Under the pieces are notes generated by a model, which worked only from the letters and a program-made list of their open reading frames with translations, searched no databases and was not told the origin of the DNA. Of a stretch of DNA of 64,000 nt, positions 17,113 to 25,387 are shown piece after piece (positions within the stretch are counted from its first letter, which is position 1; every line of letters starts with the position of its first letter). Both the position numbers and the translations under genes were made by a program. The DNA is from 55-13 sp964501275 (GTDB lineage Bacteria; Armatimonadota; Fimbriimonadia; Fimbriimonadales; Fimbriimonadaceae). The stretch covers positions 124,001-188,000 of the forward strand of contig CAZCSP010000003.1 in assembly GCA_964501275.1 (NCBI GenBank). Reading direction: 5' to 3'.

Positions 17113-18154
17113 GCGAGACGAGCCGCTCGCCATCTTCATGGAGGGCGCAACCCGGAACAGCATTGGCAAGATGGGGTTCGGCATCCTTCGCTACTCGCCC
17201 AATCCGATTGCCTGCGTGATCGACTCGGAACAGGCGGGAAGAGACGCCGCCGAATTGACCGGAATCCCGCGCAACGCTCCGGTGGTCTCCAGTGTGCGGG
17301 AGGCGATCGAGAAGGGAGCCAAGGTTCTGGTTTTGGGAATTGCACCCGCTGGAGGATTGATCCCGCCAGATTGGTATCCCCTCATTGACGAGGCGATTTC
17401 GGCGGGAATGTCAGTAGTCAACGGCCTTCACGACCTCCTAGGCCCTCGCTATCGAGACCTCGGTCAGGGCCAGTATGTTTGGGACATCCGGGTGGAGCCC
17501 AGCGATATCGGAGTGGCCACCGGCGCGGCCAACCACCTCCCAGCCAAGCGTGTGCTGATGATCGGCACGGATATGGCAATCGGGAAGATGACCGCCGGAC
17601 TCGAACTGTACCGAGCTTTGCGGGAGCGGGGGGTTGCGACGGAGTTCGTGGCGACCGGCCAGATCGGAATCACCATCACCGGGCGGGGCGTGCCGTTGGA
17701 CGCGATTCGGGTGGACTATGCCGCCGGGGCCATGGAGAAGGCGGTGGTGGAGGCTTCAGAGGGCGGGACGGAGATTATTATTGTGGAAGGTCAAGGGGCT
17801 TTGGCCCACCCCGGAAGCACAGCGAACCTCCCCCTACTCAGAGGGTCTATGCCCACCCACTTGGTGCTGTGCCATCGAGCCGGGCAAACCTATCTTCAGA
17901 AGTTGCCAGACGTCCCGGTTCCGAATCTGGCCGACTACATTCGGCTTTATGAGGACCTGGCCTCAGTCGGGGGAACCTTCCCCCGACCGACGACCGTTGG
18001 CATCGCCCTGAATACCAGTCATCTGGACGACCACGCCGCCATCTGCGCGATGGCTCACGTCGAGCGCGAGACCGGTCTGATGACCTGCGACCCCGTGCGC
18101 TTTGGTCCCGACCGGTTGGCCAACAACCTGATGGGGTTAACCCCAAAGCGCTGA
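17105..18154 (+). CDS. DUF1611 family protein (DgcN-like N-acyltransferase)
   Basis: This 349-residue protein has the two-part DUF1611 layout: an N-terminal Rossmann-like region (about 1-135) and a C-terminal P-loop-like region beginning MIGTDMAIGKMTAGLELY near 155. Family members of the DgcN type acetylate D-glutamate, supplying the substrate of DgcA. Here the gene overlaps the upstream epimerase by 8 bases, which supports a joint pathway. The pairing is seen directly; the D-glutamate role is inferred from the described pair. The end overlaps the convergent ATPase gene by 18 bases. Confidence 0.75.
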   Translation: MLKRDEPLAIFMEGATRNSIGKMGFGILRYSPNPIACVIDSEQAGRDAAELTGIPRNAPVVSSVREAIEKGAKVLVLGIAPAGGLIPPDWYPLIDEAISAGMSVVNGLHDLLGPRYRDLGQGQYVWDIRVEPSDIGVATGAANHLPAKRVLMIGTDMAIGKMTAGLELYRALRERGVATEFVATGQIGITITGRGVPLDAIRVDYAAGAMEKAVVEASEGGTEIIIVEGQGALAHPGSTANLPLLRGSMPTHLVLCHRAGQTYLQKLPDVPVPNLADYIRLYEDLASVGGTFPRPTTVGIALNTSHLDDHAAICAMAHVERETGLMTCDPVRFGPDRLANNLMGLTPKR

Positions 18155-19360
18155 GATCGGAATCGCCCAGATTTTTCCGCTTACTTGCTCGACCTTGTTT
18201 CCTCCGTAGAGCAAGACTCCCAGTTGGAGTTTCCCCTCGGCGATATCATCCAGGTAATTCAAGCCTTTGAGGTCGTTCATGTGAATCGACTTGGAAGCCT
18301 TAACCTCGATCCCGACCACTTCACCGCCCCTCGCTTCCAAGACGAAATCGACCTCGTTCTGGTTGGCGGTTCTCAGATGGTGGACGCTCGGGCGTCGCTC
18401 CGAGAACCGGGCGAGCTTCTTGATCTCCATCGCGACAAAGCTCTCCAACACCGATCCCAAGCGGTCCCGACTACGATGCAGCATCGCCGGAGTGATGTTC
18501 TCCAACTGGCACAACAGGCCGGAGTCCACGAGGAACGTCTTGGGCGTCTTCGTCATCCTCAATCCACGGTTAGTGGACCAGATCGGGAAGTCGTGGAGGA
18601 GAAAAATCGCATCCAGCAAATCCAGATACCGGTGCAACGTGGTGTTGGGAATACCGGTATCCCGCGATAGGCTGGCGACGTTGAGCGTCGAACCAGACCT
18701 CGCCGCCAACAGCCTCAGAATTTTGGGAATCTGAGTCAGTGCGTCGATGTTGGATAGTTCCCGCACGTCCCGCTCGATGATGGAGCGCAAATAGTCCTCA
18801 AACCAACGCGCCCGGCTTGCCGCTGTCTTTCGCACATTGGATTCGGGAAACCCGCCGACCGTGATCCGGTGGAACAGATCGTCGTCGTCCATCTCGGGCG
18901 CAGACTGGGGGAGGTTCCCCGAGAACAGCTTGTCCACCAGATTCCCCGCCGATCCCTCCAGCTCGCTTTGGCTGAAAGGGAGCAGGTCGATAATCGCCAT
19001 GCGCCCCGCCAAGGAGTCAGCCACTTTTGGGAGAAAGAGGACGTTGGCCGAGCCAGTCAGGATATATCGCCCAGGGATGCGGTTTTCATCCACCAACAGC
19101 TTCAGCGGGAGGAAGATCTCCGGCACCCTTTGAACCTCGTCGATGACCAGAGGCCCGTCGAAGTCGGTGAGGAACCCCAATGGGTTGGCAGCGGCTTGCT
19201 CAAGATAGAGCGGGTTATCGAAGGTGATGTAGCGCCGCTCTTCGGTCACGAACGACTTCGCCAGCGTGCTCTTGCCGCACTGCCTTGGGCCGTGGATCAA
19301 CACGACGGGCGTGTCGGTCAACGCGTCTTCGATTTCCGCCTCTGCGATCCTTTTAATCAT
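18137..19360 (-). CDS. AAA-family ATPase with DUF4143 C-terminal domain
   Basis: This 407-residue protein has Walker A in HGPRQCGKST (about 24-33) and Walker B in GPLVIDEVQR (about 88-97). A helical lid and a winged-helix-like part follow, then a DUF4143 domain (about 210-360) with a PD-(D/E)xK-like stretch (NEVDFVLEARGGEVVGIEVKASKS). The family is widespread, often multi-copy and poorly characterised, and is sometimes found with defence or toxin loci. It is a single gene, with a conspicuous double palindrome 43-85 bases upstream of its start (19403-19445). Confidence 0.88.
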   Translation of the reverse strand: MIKRIAEAEIEDALTDTPVVLIHGPRQCGKSTLAKSFVTEERRYITFDNPLYLEQAAANPLGFLTDFDGPLVIDEVQRVPEIFLPLKLLVDENRIPGRYILTGSANVLFLPKVADSLAGRMAIIDLLPFSQSELEGSAGNLVDKLFSGNLPQSAPEMDDDDLFHRITVGGFPESNVRKTAASRARWFEDYLRSIIERDVRELSNIDALTQIPKILRLLAARSGSTLNVASLSRDTGIPNTTLHRYLDLLDAIFLLHDFPIWSTNRGLRMTKTPKTFLVDSGLLCQLENITPAMLHRSRDRLGSVLESFVAMEIKKLARFSERRPSVHHLRTANQNEVDFVLEARGGEVVGIEVKASKSIHMNDLKGLNYLDDIAEGKLQLGVLLYGGNKVEQVSGKIWAIPISALWG

Positions 19361-19402
19361 GCCATCACCTGGTCGGTATTATGCCACATGATGGTTGTAA
19401 AG

Positions 19403-19445
19403 TTACCACTCAGTGGTAAAAAATTTCCCATTGAATGGGAAATTT
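19403..19445. promoter_or_regulatory. Tandem perfect palindromes upstream of the AAA/DUF4143 ATPase
   Basis: Two perfect palindromes stand almost end to end: TTACCAC-TCA-GTGGTAA (19403-19419), then a 25-bp AT-rich one with arms AAATTTCCCATT and AATGGGAAATTT around a single G (19421-19445). They occupy the likely promoter of the ATPase gene, 43-85 bases before its ATG. They may be operators, a DNA-processing site or relics of insertion; nothing distinguishes these from sequence alone. Confidence 0.45.
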
Positions 19446-19460
19446 ACATGGAAAATTGAA

Positions 19461-19676
19461 CTAGGAACCGGGGGATATGGGCGGATTTCCGGGAGTGTTG
19501 AGGCTCTTCTTTTTCTTGGACTCCTGTACCAGTCCAAGGACGATGAGGAGGGCTCCGAGACCGAAGGCGGTGGGGATAAACCAGATGATGGTGGTGACAA
19601 CCCAGTAACCAGCGTAGATCAGGGCCGAGGCGGCGACGATCAGCAGTCCGTAGTAGAGAAGCCTGTTCTTGGGCAT
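19461..19676 (-). CDS. Small two-helix membrane protein, unknown function
   Basis: This 71-residue protein has two hydrophobic helices (about 6-27 and 31-49), then a lysine-rich and proline-rich tail (ESKKKKSLNTPGNPP). The hydrophobic periodicity and positive-inside pattern support a real membrane protein. No family is recognised, and neighbours give no clue. Confidence 0.6.
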   Translation of the reverse strand: MPKNRLLYYGLLIVAASALIYAGYWVVTTIIWFIPTAFGLGALLIVLGLVQESKKKKSLNTPGNPPISPGS

Positions 19677-19727
19677 AACTCAGTTTACGGTACAGACCCT
19701 GGGAAGGGTGCGTATTGCTGTGATTAG

Positions 19728-19975
19728 CTACGAGAAGTTTTGCCGCGCTGCTCTTTTGCGCCCAGGGATGTGCCGCTGGTTCCCAGCCTCTGCCTTAGCT
19801 GGATAGCTGGGCCTTCAATCCCAAGTCGGACGACTTCAGCCCGAGCGTCCTCCTCGACCTTTGCTGCCTCAATGAGCTAGGTTGCGGAGGCGCCAGGCAG
19901 CCTGACGAAGATCGAAGGTGGATTCCGGTTCAAGTTCCCGGCGAGCGCGATGTAGGAGGAAAACGCCCAATCCAA
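19728..19975 (-). pseudogene. Possible broken ribbon-helix-helix (CopG-like) gene
   Basis: On the minus strand one frame reads SIFVRLPGASAT, then a TAG stop (19877-19879), then LIEAAKVEEDARAEVVRLGIEG and about 30 more residues to a stop at 19728. The pattern matches ribbon-helix-helix proteins (xVRLPxxLxxLIExAAxxExxSRxEVVRxGIEG). No start codon with a ribosome site was found, and the frame is interrupted, so this looks like a decayed antitoxin-type gene. The match is by eye only and the call is tentative. The rest of 19677-20046 shows nothing else. Confidence 0.35.
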
Positions 19976-20046
19976 GTTAAACTACATGCCTTCGCGCGAG
20001 GAAAGGAACGTCCGATAGAATCCGTTCTTGAAGTAAAGTCTCACGC

Positions 20047-20907
20047 ATGAGCATCGACCCCTCTTTCGTTGGCCGCTGGGACATGACGGTTCATCATCCC
20101 GACGGCGACTTCCCTTCTTGGTTTGAACTGAACGCCGACGGTTCCGGGCAGTTCGTTGGCCAGTTTGGGAGCGCCCGGCCTATTGCCACGTCTTCTACAA
20201 AAGACGGCATCCTCACTTTCTCTCTTCCCAAGCAATACGAACCGAGGGAGGACGATATGGTCTTTGAGGGGCAACTGAGTGGGGAGATCGTCGAGGGCGA
20301 TACCACCCATAGCGATGGTTCTCCGCTGAAGTGGTCTGCCGTCAAAGCTCCGGCTCTTCCCTACCGTGAAACCCAGTGGGGTGATCCGGTGAACCTCATT
20401 GGGTCCGATCTTTCCAACTGGGAGCCCCGATCTCCAAACTGGGAGGTCAACTGGAAGATCGAGGATGGCTGCCTGGTGAATACAAAGGTCGGCTCTGATT
20501 TGATCCTCAACGATGCCTACGGAGACTTCAAACTCGTCTGCGAGTACAAGTACCCCGCCGGGAGCAATAGCGGAATCTACCTGCGGGGCCGCTACGAGGT
20601 TCAGATTCTGGATGACTATGGCAAGGAACCGTCTTGGGGTTCCAGCGCGGCGGTCTATGGATTCCTGGTTCCCTCCAAGAACGCCATCACCCCCCCTGAG
20701 GAGTGGAACACCATTGAGATCGAGTTGGTGGGTCGATGGGCGACCATCGTCCTGAATGGCGAAACCGTGATTGATCGGAAGGAGATTCCGGGCATCACTG
20801 GAGGGGCATTGGAGTCTAGTGAAGGCGCTCCGGGCCGGCTGTTCCTCCAAGGCGACCATGGGCCGATCACGTTTCGGAAGATCGAGGTGGTGCCTGCCAT
20901 TAACTAG
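20047..20907 (+). CDS. DUF1080 (3-keto-disaccharide hydrolase-like) protein
   Basis: This 286-residue protein has a small N-terminal beta domain (about 1-100) and a DUF1080 concanavalin-like domain (about 115-283). Typical family stretches are seen: WKIEDGCLVN, GDFKLVCEYKYPAGSNSGIYLRG, YEVQILDDYGK, EEWNTIEIELVGRWATIVLNGETV. Proteins with this domain act on, or bind, sugars; several hydrolyse 3-keto-glycosides. No signal peptide is visible, which is unusual for the family and suggests a cytoplasmic location or an unrecognised export route. A single gene. Confidence 0.8.
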   Translation: MSIDPSFVGRWDMTVHHPDGDFPSWFELNADGSGQFVGQFGSARPIATSSTKDGILTFSLPKQYEPREDDMVFEGQLSGEIVEGDTTHSDGSPLKWSAVKAPALPYRETQWGDPVNLIGSDLSNWEPRSPNWEVNWKIEDGCLVNTKVGSDLILNDAYGDFKLVCEYKYPAGSNSGIYLRGRYEVQILDDYGKEPSWGSSAAVYGFLVPSKNAITPPEEWNTIEIELVGRWATIVLNGETVIDRKEIPGITGGALESSEGAPGRLFLQGDHGPITFRKIEVVPAIN

Positions 20908-20952
20908 GAACCAACCCGGAGATCAACGGCCCTAATCTGCCAAAATAGCCCT

Positions 20953-21696
20953 ATGGCAGGCCATTCCAAATGGAAGAACATTCGGATTCGCAAGGGCAAA
21001 CAGGACGCGGTCCGAGGCAAGCTCTTCACCAAGATCAGCCGCGAGATCATCGTTGCGGCGAGAGCAGGCGGGGGGGATCCAGGCATGAATCCGCGGCTCC
21101 GAGTTGCTGTGGAAAAGGCCCGCGACGCCTCGATGCCCGTAGACAACATCAAGCGAGCCATCGACCGGGGCACGGGCGCGATTGAAGGAGCGGCCTATGA
21201 GGAGATTGTGTACGAAGGCTATGGCCCAGGCGGCTCGGCGATCATCCTGGAGTGCTATTCAGAAAATCGCAACCGCACCGTCGCCGAAGTCCGCCACGCC
21301 TTCAGCAAGAATGGGGGCAACCTGGCGGAGAACGGGTCGGTGGCCTGGCAGTTCAAGCACGTGGGTCAGATCGCAATAGACCGAGGGTCTATCGACGAGG
21401 ATGAGTTGACCTTGGCCGCCTTGGATTCAGGAGCCGAGGACATTCAATCCGACGAGGATGAGTTCACCGTCTACACGGCGATGGAAGACCTTCACAAAGT
21501 GAACGATGCCTTGGCGCAGGCAGGCTATAAAGCTCGCGAGGTTGGCCTGAATTACGTTCCCACCAACAAAGCCGATCTCTCCAAAGACGATGCTCTCAAG
21601 CTCATCAAGCTCCTCGATATGCTGGAAGAGTTGGACGATGTGCAAGAGACGTACATGAACGTGGACATTTCGGAGGACGTCCTCCAAGAAGCTTGA
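20953..21696 (+). CDS. yebC: YebC/PmpR family protein
   Basis: This 247-residue protein begins with the family signature MAGHSKWKNIRIRKGKQD, followed by AGGGDPGMNPRLRVAVEKAR and IDRGTG. YebC-type proteins are described as transcriptional regulators, and some members help ribosomes through proline-rich stretches. Its last bases overlap the rhomboid start, so it probably leads a yebC-rhomboid-acyltransferase-tatD operon. Confidence 0.95.
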   Translation: MAGHSKWKNIRIRKGKQDAVRGKLFTKISREIIVAARAGGGDPGMNPRLRVAVEKARDASMPVDNIKRAIDRGTGAIEGAAYEEIVYEGYGPGGSAIILECYSENRNRTVAEVRHAFSKNGGNLAENGSVAWQFKHVGQIAIDRGSIDEDELTLAALDSGAEDIQSDEDEFTVYTAMEDLHKVNDALAQAGYKAREVGLNYVPTNKADLSKDDALKLIKLLDMLEELDDVQETYMNVDISEDVLQEA

Positions 21697-22784
21697 TTGA
21701 GAAATCCCGCCTTCCGTTTGTAACGCTCATTCTCATCGTCGCGAACCTTTTCGCGGCGTTCGCGGTTGCGTTCAATCCGGACTGGGCGATGGACTTGGGT
21801 TTTAATCCCAAGAATCCGGGCTTTCTCACCATCTTCACGTCCCTGTTTATCCACCAAAACCTCTTCCACTTGTTGGGAAATATGGTCTTCTTGGCGGCGG
21901 TGGGGGCCGCTGTGGAGTTGGCGACCGGGTCGGCACGGTTCCTGGCTGTCTATCTGGCGAGTGGCCTCTTCGGAGTACTGGCCCACTTTCTCTTCACTCT
22001 CTCTACCCAGGAACCCAATACGCTGATCGGGGCGAGCGGGGCGATTGCCGGATGCGCGGCATACTACAGCGTCCGCTACGTCCGGCTAAAGGTTCCAGTT
22101 GCGCCAAAGCGCGGATTATCGGTGGCAGTGGTAACTGCGATCTGGCTGGTTTTGCAGTTCGTTGGGGCATTTGTGCATATCGGGGATTCCAGCACGGTGT
22201 CCTTCTGGGCTCACATCGGAGGTTTCTTGGGGGGAGTGCTCCTGAGTGTGATCTTCCGAGCACCCGATTTAGGGCAGCGGAAATTGGGGCACGAGGTCCT
22301 GGACAAGATGAACGAGCGTGGACCGGCCGCCGTCGCTTTGGCAGCTCGCCAGCATTTGAAAGAGCACCCTGGCGATGTCCGGGCTTTGCGCGATTTGGTG
22401 GAGGCGGAGCGCCAACTGGACCACCCGATCGCCGAGGTCGAGGCTCTGCTAAAACTTCTGGATGTCCTACCTGAGTCGGAACAGGCAGCGCCCCTTGCCC
22501 AGTTGGCGGAGCTTGAGAAACTGGCCACGCTCCCATCACTCCGACGTACTCTGCTTGCCGATCGATTCCGAGAAAGCGATCCGCAGACTGCTCGGATGTT
22601 GTTGAACAGTGTGGTAGACGGTCCCGACAGCGATCCCCAAATTCCCGACGCCATGCTCGCCCTTGCATCTTTGGAGCGCGATCATGCTCCCGAGAGGGCG
22701 GTGGAGATTCTCAACAAGCTCCAAGTCAAATTCCCCTTGCACCCGACCGTCGATCTGGCTCGGCAACGAGGTTGGATCGCGTGA
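21693..22784 (+). CDS. Rhomboid family intramembrane serine protease
   Basis: This 363-residue membrane protease has six hydrophobic helices in the first ~190 residues. The catalytic serine is in GASGAIAG (about residue 113), and the partner histidine is in WAHIGGFLGG (about 175). The oxyanion-type HN motif is present in LFHLLGNMVF. The soluble C-terminal part (about 200-363) has repeated helical units of TPR-like character, probably a protein-interaction arm. The start is TTG, overlapping the yebC stop codon. Cleaves membrane-anchored substrates in the family; substrates here are unknown. Confidence 0.88.
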   Translation: MIEKSRLPFVTLILIVANLFAAFAVAFNPDWAMDLGFNPKNPGFLTIFTSLFIHQNLFHLLGNMVFLAAVGAAVELATGSARFLAVYLASGLFGVLAHFLFTLSTQEPNTLIGASGAIAGCAAYYSVRYVRLKVPVAPKRGLSVAVVTAIWLVLQFVGAFVHIGDSSTVSFWAHIGGFLGGVLLSVIFRAPDLGQRKLGHEVLDKMNERGPAAVALAARQHLKEHPGDVRALRDLVEAERQLDHPIAEVEALLKLLDVLPESEQAAPLAQLAELEKLATLPSLRRTLLADRFRESDPQTARMLLNSVVDGPDSDPQIPDAMLALASLERDHAPERAVEILNKLQVKFPLHPTVDLARQRGWIA

Positions 22785-23434
22785 AAAAGTGGTGGCGGCG
22801 AGTCCGTCCAGTGGTGTTGAGCCGGTTGGCATACACGCTGGTCCGCCTGCTCGGGGCAACGTTTCGCATCAAAGTTCTCAACTATGAGCCGATTGCCGCT
22901 CTGGAAGGGGGAAAGATTCTTTGCGGCTGGCATGGACGGTCGATGATTGCCAGCATCTACTTTCGCAAGCAGGGTTTCTGGGTCATCATCAGCAAATCGA
23001 AGGACGGGGATATTCAGACGCATGTGTTTGAGAATCTTGGATTCAATATCATCCGAGGGAGTACAGGTCGAGGCGGGGAGCGCGCACTAATCGAGTCGAT
23101 TCGCGAATTGCGAAAGGGGGCGACGATGGCCATCACGCCCGACGGGCCACGGGGACCCAGTAAGGTCGTGCAGGGCGGCATCATGCTGATGGCGAAGAAG
23201 GCCGGTGCGTGGCTGGTTCCATGCGGAGTCTCCGCAAGACCTCGTGCGCTGGCCAAGTCTTGGGACCGTTACATGGTTCCCCTCCCCTTTGCAAAGTGCG
23301 TGATGAATTTCGGCGCCCCGGTTCGGGTGCCAGCCGATGCCAGTGATGAAGAGGTCGAGCAAATTCGTCTCCAGCTGGAATCTGAAATCACCCGGCTAGA
23401 GATCGAGGCGGAGCAGATGATGGGCTACCGGTAG
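22781..23434 (+). CDS. DUF374 lysophospholipid acyltransferase-like protein
   Basis: This 217-residue protein is of DUF374 type, related to acyltransferases used in envelope lipid synthesis. Key stretches are LCGWHGRSMI (catalytic-type His), KSKDGD and GSTGRGGERALIESIRELRKG, then ITPDGPRGPSKVVQGGI. I choose GTG 22781 because it overlaps the rhomboid TGA (GTGA); an in-frame TTG nine bases upstream is less likely. It probably acts at the inner membrane on lipid A or a similar lipid; the exact acceptor is unknown. Confidence 0.82.
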   Translation: MKKWWRRVRPVVLSRLAYTLVRLLGATFRIKVLNYEPIAALEGGKILCGWHGRSMIASIYFRKQGFWVIISKSKDGDIQTHVFENLGFNIIRGSTGRGGERALIESIRELRKGATMAITPDGPRGPSKVVQGGIMLMAKKAGAWLVPCGVSARPRALAKSWDRYMVPLPFAKCVMNFGAPVRVPADASDEEVEQIRLQLESEITRLEIEAEQMMGYR

Positions 23435-23441
23435 AAGAGCG

Positions 23442-24278
23442 ATGCTGATCGATACCCATTGCCATCTTAACCTTATCGAGCACTTCCCGGATCCGACGGC
23501 TGAGGTGGAGTTTGCCAAGTCTTGCGGGGTGGGGCGGTTGTTAGTGGTGGGGATAGACATTCCCACCAGTCAGATTGCCATTGACATTGCCGAACGGTTT
23601 CTCGAGATCTATGCGGTCGTGGGAGTCCATCCCAATCATTCGGCGGATTTCAAACCGGAGCAGATTCCTGTGCTCCGAGAGATGCTCGCCCATCCCAAGG
23701 TAGTGGCTTTGGGCGAGATTGGGTTGGACTACCACTGGGACAACGCGACTCGGGAGCAACAATATGATGCCTTGCGGGACCAACTGGACTTGGCGGAAGA
23801 ACTCCAGATGCCCGTGGTTTTCCACTGTCGGGAAGCCTACGGGGACCTCCTGGACATCCTGGAAGCCAGATATGCGGAACGTCGAACGGGAGAGGGCTCG
23901 GAGCCATCCCAACCTAAAACCCAAAACCTAAAACCTAAAACCCCAAGCCTGCTTCTCCACTGTTTCGCCGGAGACCAAAACGACGCCCAACGCGCCATCG
24001 CCCTCGACTGCTACTTCGGCGTGGATGGCCCGCTCACCTACAAAAACGCCCAAGCCCTCCGCGATCTCGTCCAACAAACCCTCCCCCGAGACCGGATCGT
24101 GATAGAGACCGACGCCCCCTATCTCACCCCAGTCCCCCACCGAGGCAAACCCAACCGCCCCGGCTATGTGGCCTATGTAGCGAATATGCTTGCGACCCTA
24201 TGGGGAGTGTCGCCAGAGGAAGCGGCGGGGATCACGACGGCGAATGCGGAGCGATTTTTTTGCTTGAAGATTCCCTAA
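23442..24278 (+). CDS. tatD: TatD family metal-dependent deoxyribonuclease
   Basis: This 278-residue TIM-barrel hydrolase has the TatD metal and active-site motifs in order: IDTHCHLN, GEIGLDYHW, PVVFHCREAYGD, LHCFAGD, IETDAPYL. TatD proteins are 3'-5' DNases. The frame carries an extra segment of about 23 residues (around 147-170) rich in Lys, Pro, Gln and Asn, encoded by a CCTAAAACC-type tandem repeat (about 23910-23943). The rest matches the usual 255-260 residues. It lies 7 bases after the acyltransferase gene, in the same operon. Confidence 0.92.
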   Translation: MLIDTHCHLNLIEHFPDPTAEVEFAKSCGVGRLLVVGIDIPTSQIAIDIAERFLEIYAVVGVHPNHSADFKPEQIPVLREMLAHPKVVALGEIGLDYHWDNATREQQYDALRDQLDLAEELQMPVVFHCREAYGDLLDILEARYAERRTGEGSEPSQPKTQNLKPKTPSLLLHCFAGDQNDAQRAIALDCYFGVDGPLTYKNAQALRDLVQQTLPRDRIVIETDAPYLTPVPHRGKPNRPGYVAYVANMLATLWGVSPEEAAGITTANAERFFCLKIP

Positions 24279-24318
24279 TTCACTCCTATGGGAGAATGTT
24301 TGGCGTAACATCTTTGAT

Positions 24319-24525
24319 ATGGATGCAGAGCAGAAGGTGTCGCTACTCGTGCGCCGTTTCTTGTGGGTTATGCTCGCGCTCTCGATGGGTCAACTCGTTT
24401 GGGTTTGCACCGGATTGACGTACTCCGAAAGGTTCACAGATCTTGTAGTTTATAAAGCCGCACTGATAGGAGTCTGTGGGCTTGGACTGTGGTTCACCAA
24501 AAGGGCATCTCGCAAACCACTTTGA
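24319..24525 (+). CDS. Small membrane protein, unknown function
   Basis: This 68-residue frame has two hydrophobic helices (about 12-30 and 43-60) linked by a short polar loop, and ends in a basic tail. Ribosome-site support is weak, so it may not be translated. It lies between tatD and the nuclease-FHA gene. Confidence 0.45.
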   Translation: MDAEQKVSLLVRRFLWVMLALSMGQLVWVCTGLTYSERFTDLVVYKAALIGVCGLGLWFTKRASRKPL

Positions 24526-24587
24526 TCTTTGTCGACCCGCCAATCGAGCCTGCGCACACTGTGCTGTGCTCCCTGTAGAATCAAACC

Positions 24588-25262
24588 ATGTCCAACTGGC
24601 GCACATTTGAGCAAGACATCGGTGAGTTTGTTGGCCACTTTGGCTATGAGGGTGAAGTAACTAAGGCCTCGGGTGACGGGGGAACGGACGTCATCGCCAA
24701 GCGCGGGAATCGCACTGTCGCCATCCAATGCAAACTCTATCAAGGATCCGTGGGGTCCAAAGCTGTCCAAATGTTGCTCGCTGCTCAACGCTTATATGGA
24801 GCGACCGACTTCATTCTCATAACCACGGGTAAGTTCACCAGGGAGGCCCTGGAACTGGGTAGGAAAGCGGATGTACGGATGATTGGCGGCAAAGAAGTGC
24901 TGCAAGTGTGTCGGGAAAAAAGTTTGTTGTTGCATTCCGCCACATTCCTGATAACGCCGAACTCAGTTTTTCCCCTAAGCGATTCGGAACATCTTGTTGG
25001 AAGAGGTGATGGCTGTCAAATCCCTCTCTGCGATATTCATGTGTCAGGCCGCCATGCCGTCTTTACACGCCGTGGTCTTCACGTCGCCGTCAGCGACCTC
25101 GGTAGTACAAACGGGACCAAACTGAATGGACAGAGACTTCATCCCGGCAAGCATCATTGGCTCAAGTATGGTGACGAACTAGAGTTTGGGAACGTGCGAT
25201 GCAGACTGGTGATGTATAAGAACGAGGGTCTTGCCCCACCAGTTGTTTCCCTGATCCCATAG
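24588..25262 (+). CDS. Mrr-type nuclease domain fused to an FHA domain
   Basis: This 224-residue protein has two parts. Residues 1-110 are an Mrr-like PD-(D/E)xK fold: FEQDIGEFVGHFGYEGEVTKASGDGGTDV, with Asp34 and Gln47-Cys-Lys49 as the likely catalytic set. Residues 120-205 are a forkhead-associated domain, with phosphothreonine-reading residues Gly138-Arg139, Ser153-Gly-Arg-His156 and Ser173-Thr-Asn175-Gly. A DNase linked to a phosphopeptide reader implies that cutting may depend on kinase signalling. No kinase gene is adjacent. No methylase is seen, so it is not a standard restriction system. The domain calls are strong; the biological role is unknown. Confidence 0.85.
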   Translation: MSNWRTFEQDIGEFVGHFGYEGEVTKASGDGGTDVIAKRGNRTVAIQCKLYQGSVGSKAVQMLLAAQRLYGATDFILITTGKFTREALELGRKADVRMIGGKEVLQVCREKSLLLHSATFLITPNSVFPLSDSEHLVGRGDGCQIPLCDIHVSGRHAVFTRRGLHVAVSDLGSTNGTKLNGQRLHPGKHHWLKYGDELEFGNVRCRLVMYKNEGLAPPVVSLIP

Positions 25263-25387
25263 GCATGGGCGACGCCTGATCTCGCTCACAGCTTTCAGCA
25301 GTTCGCGTTCCATCCCGAAGGGATCATGCTCGACAGCGAAGAGTCAGGCGAAGCCGCCACCCTGGTACTCGCCACCCCATCTCCCCA

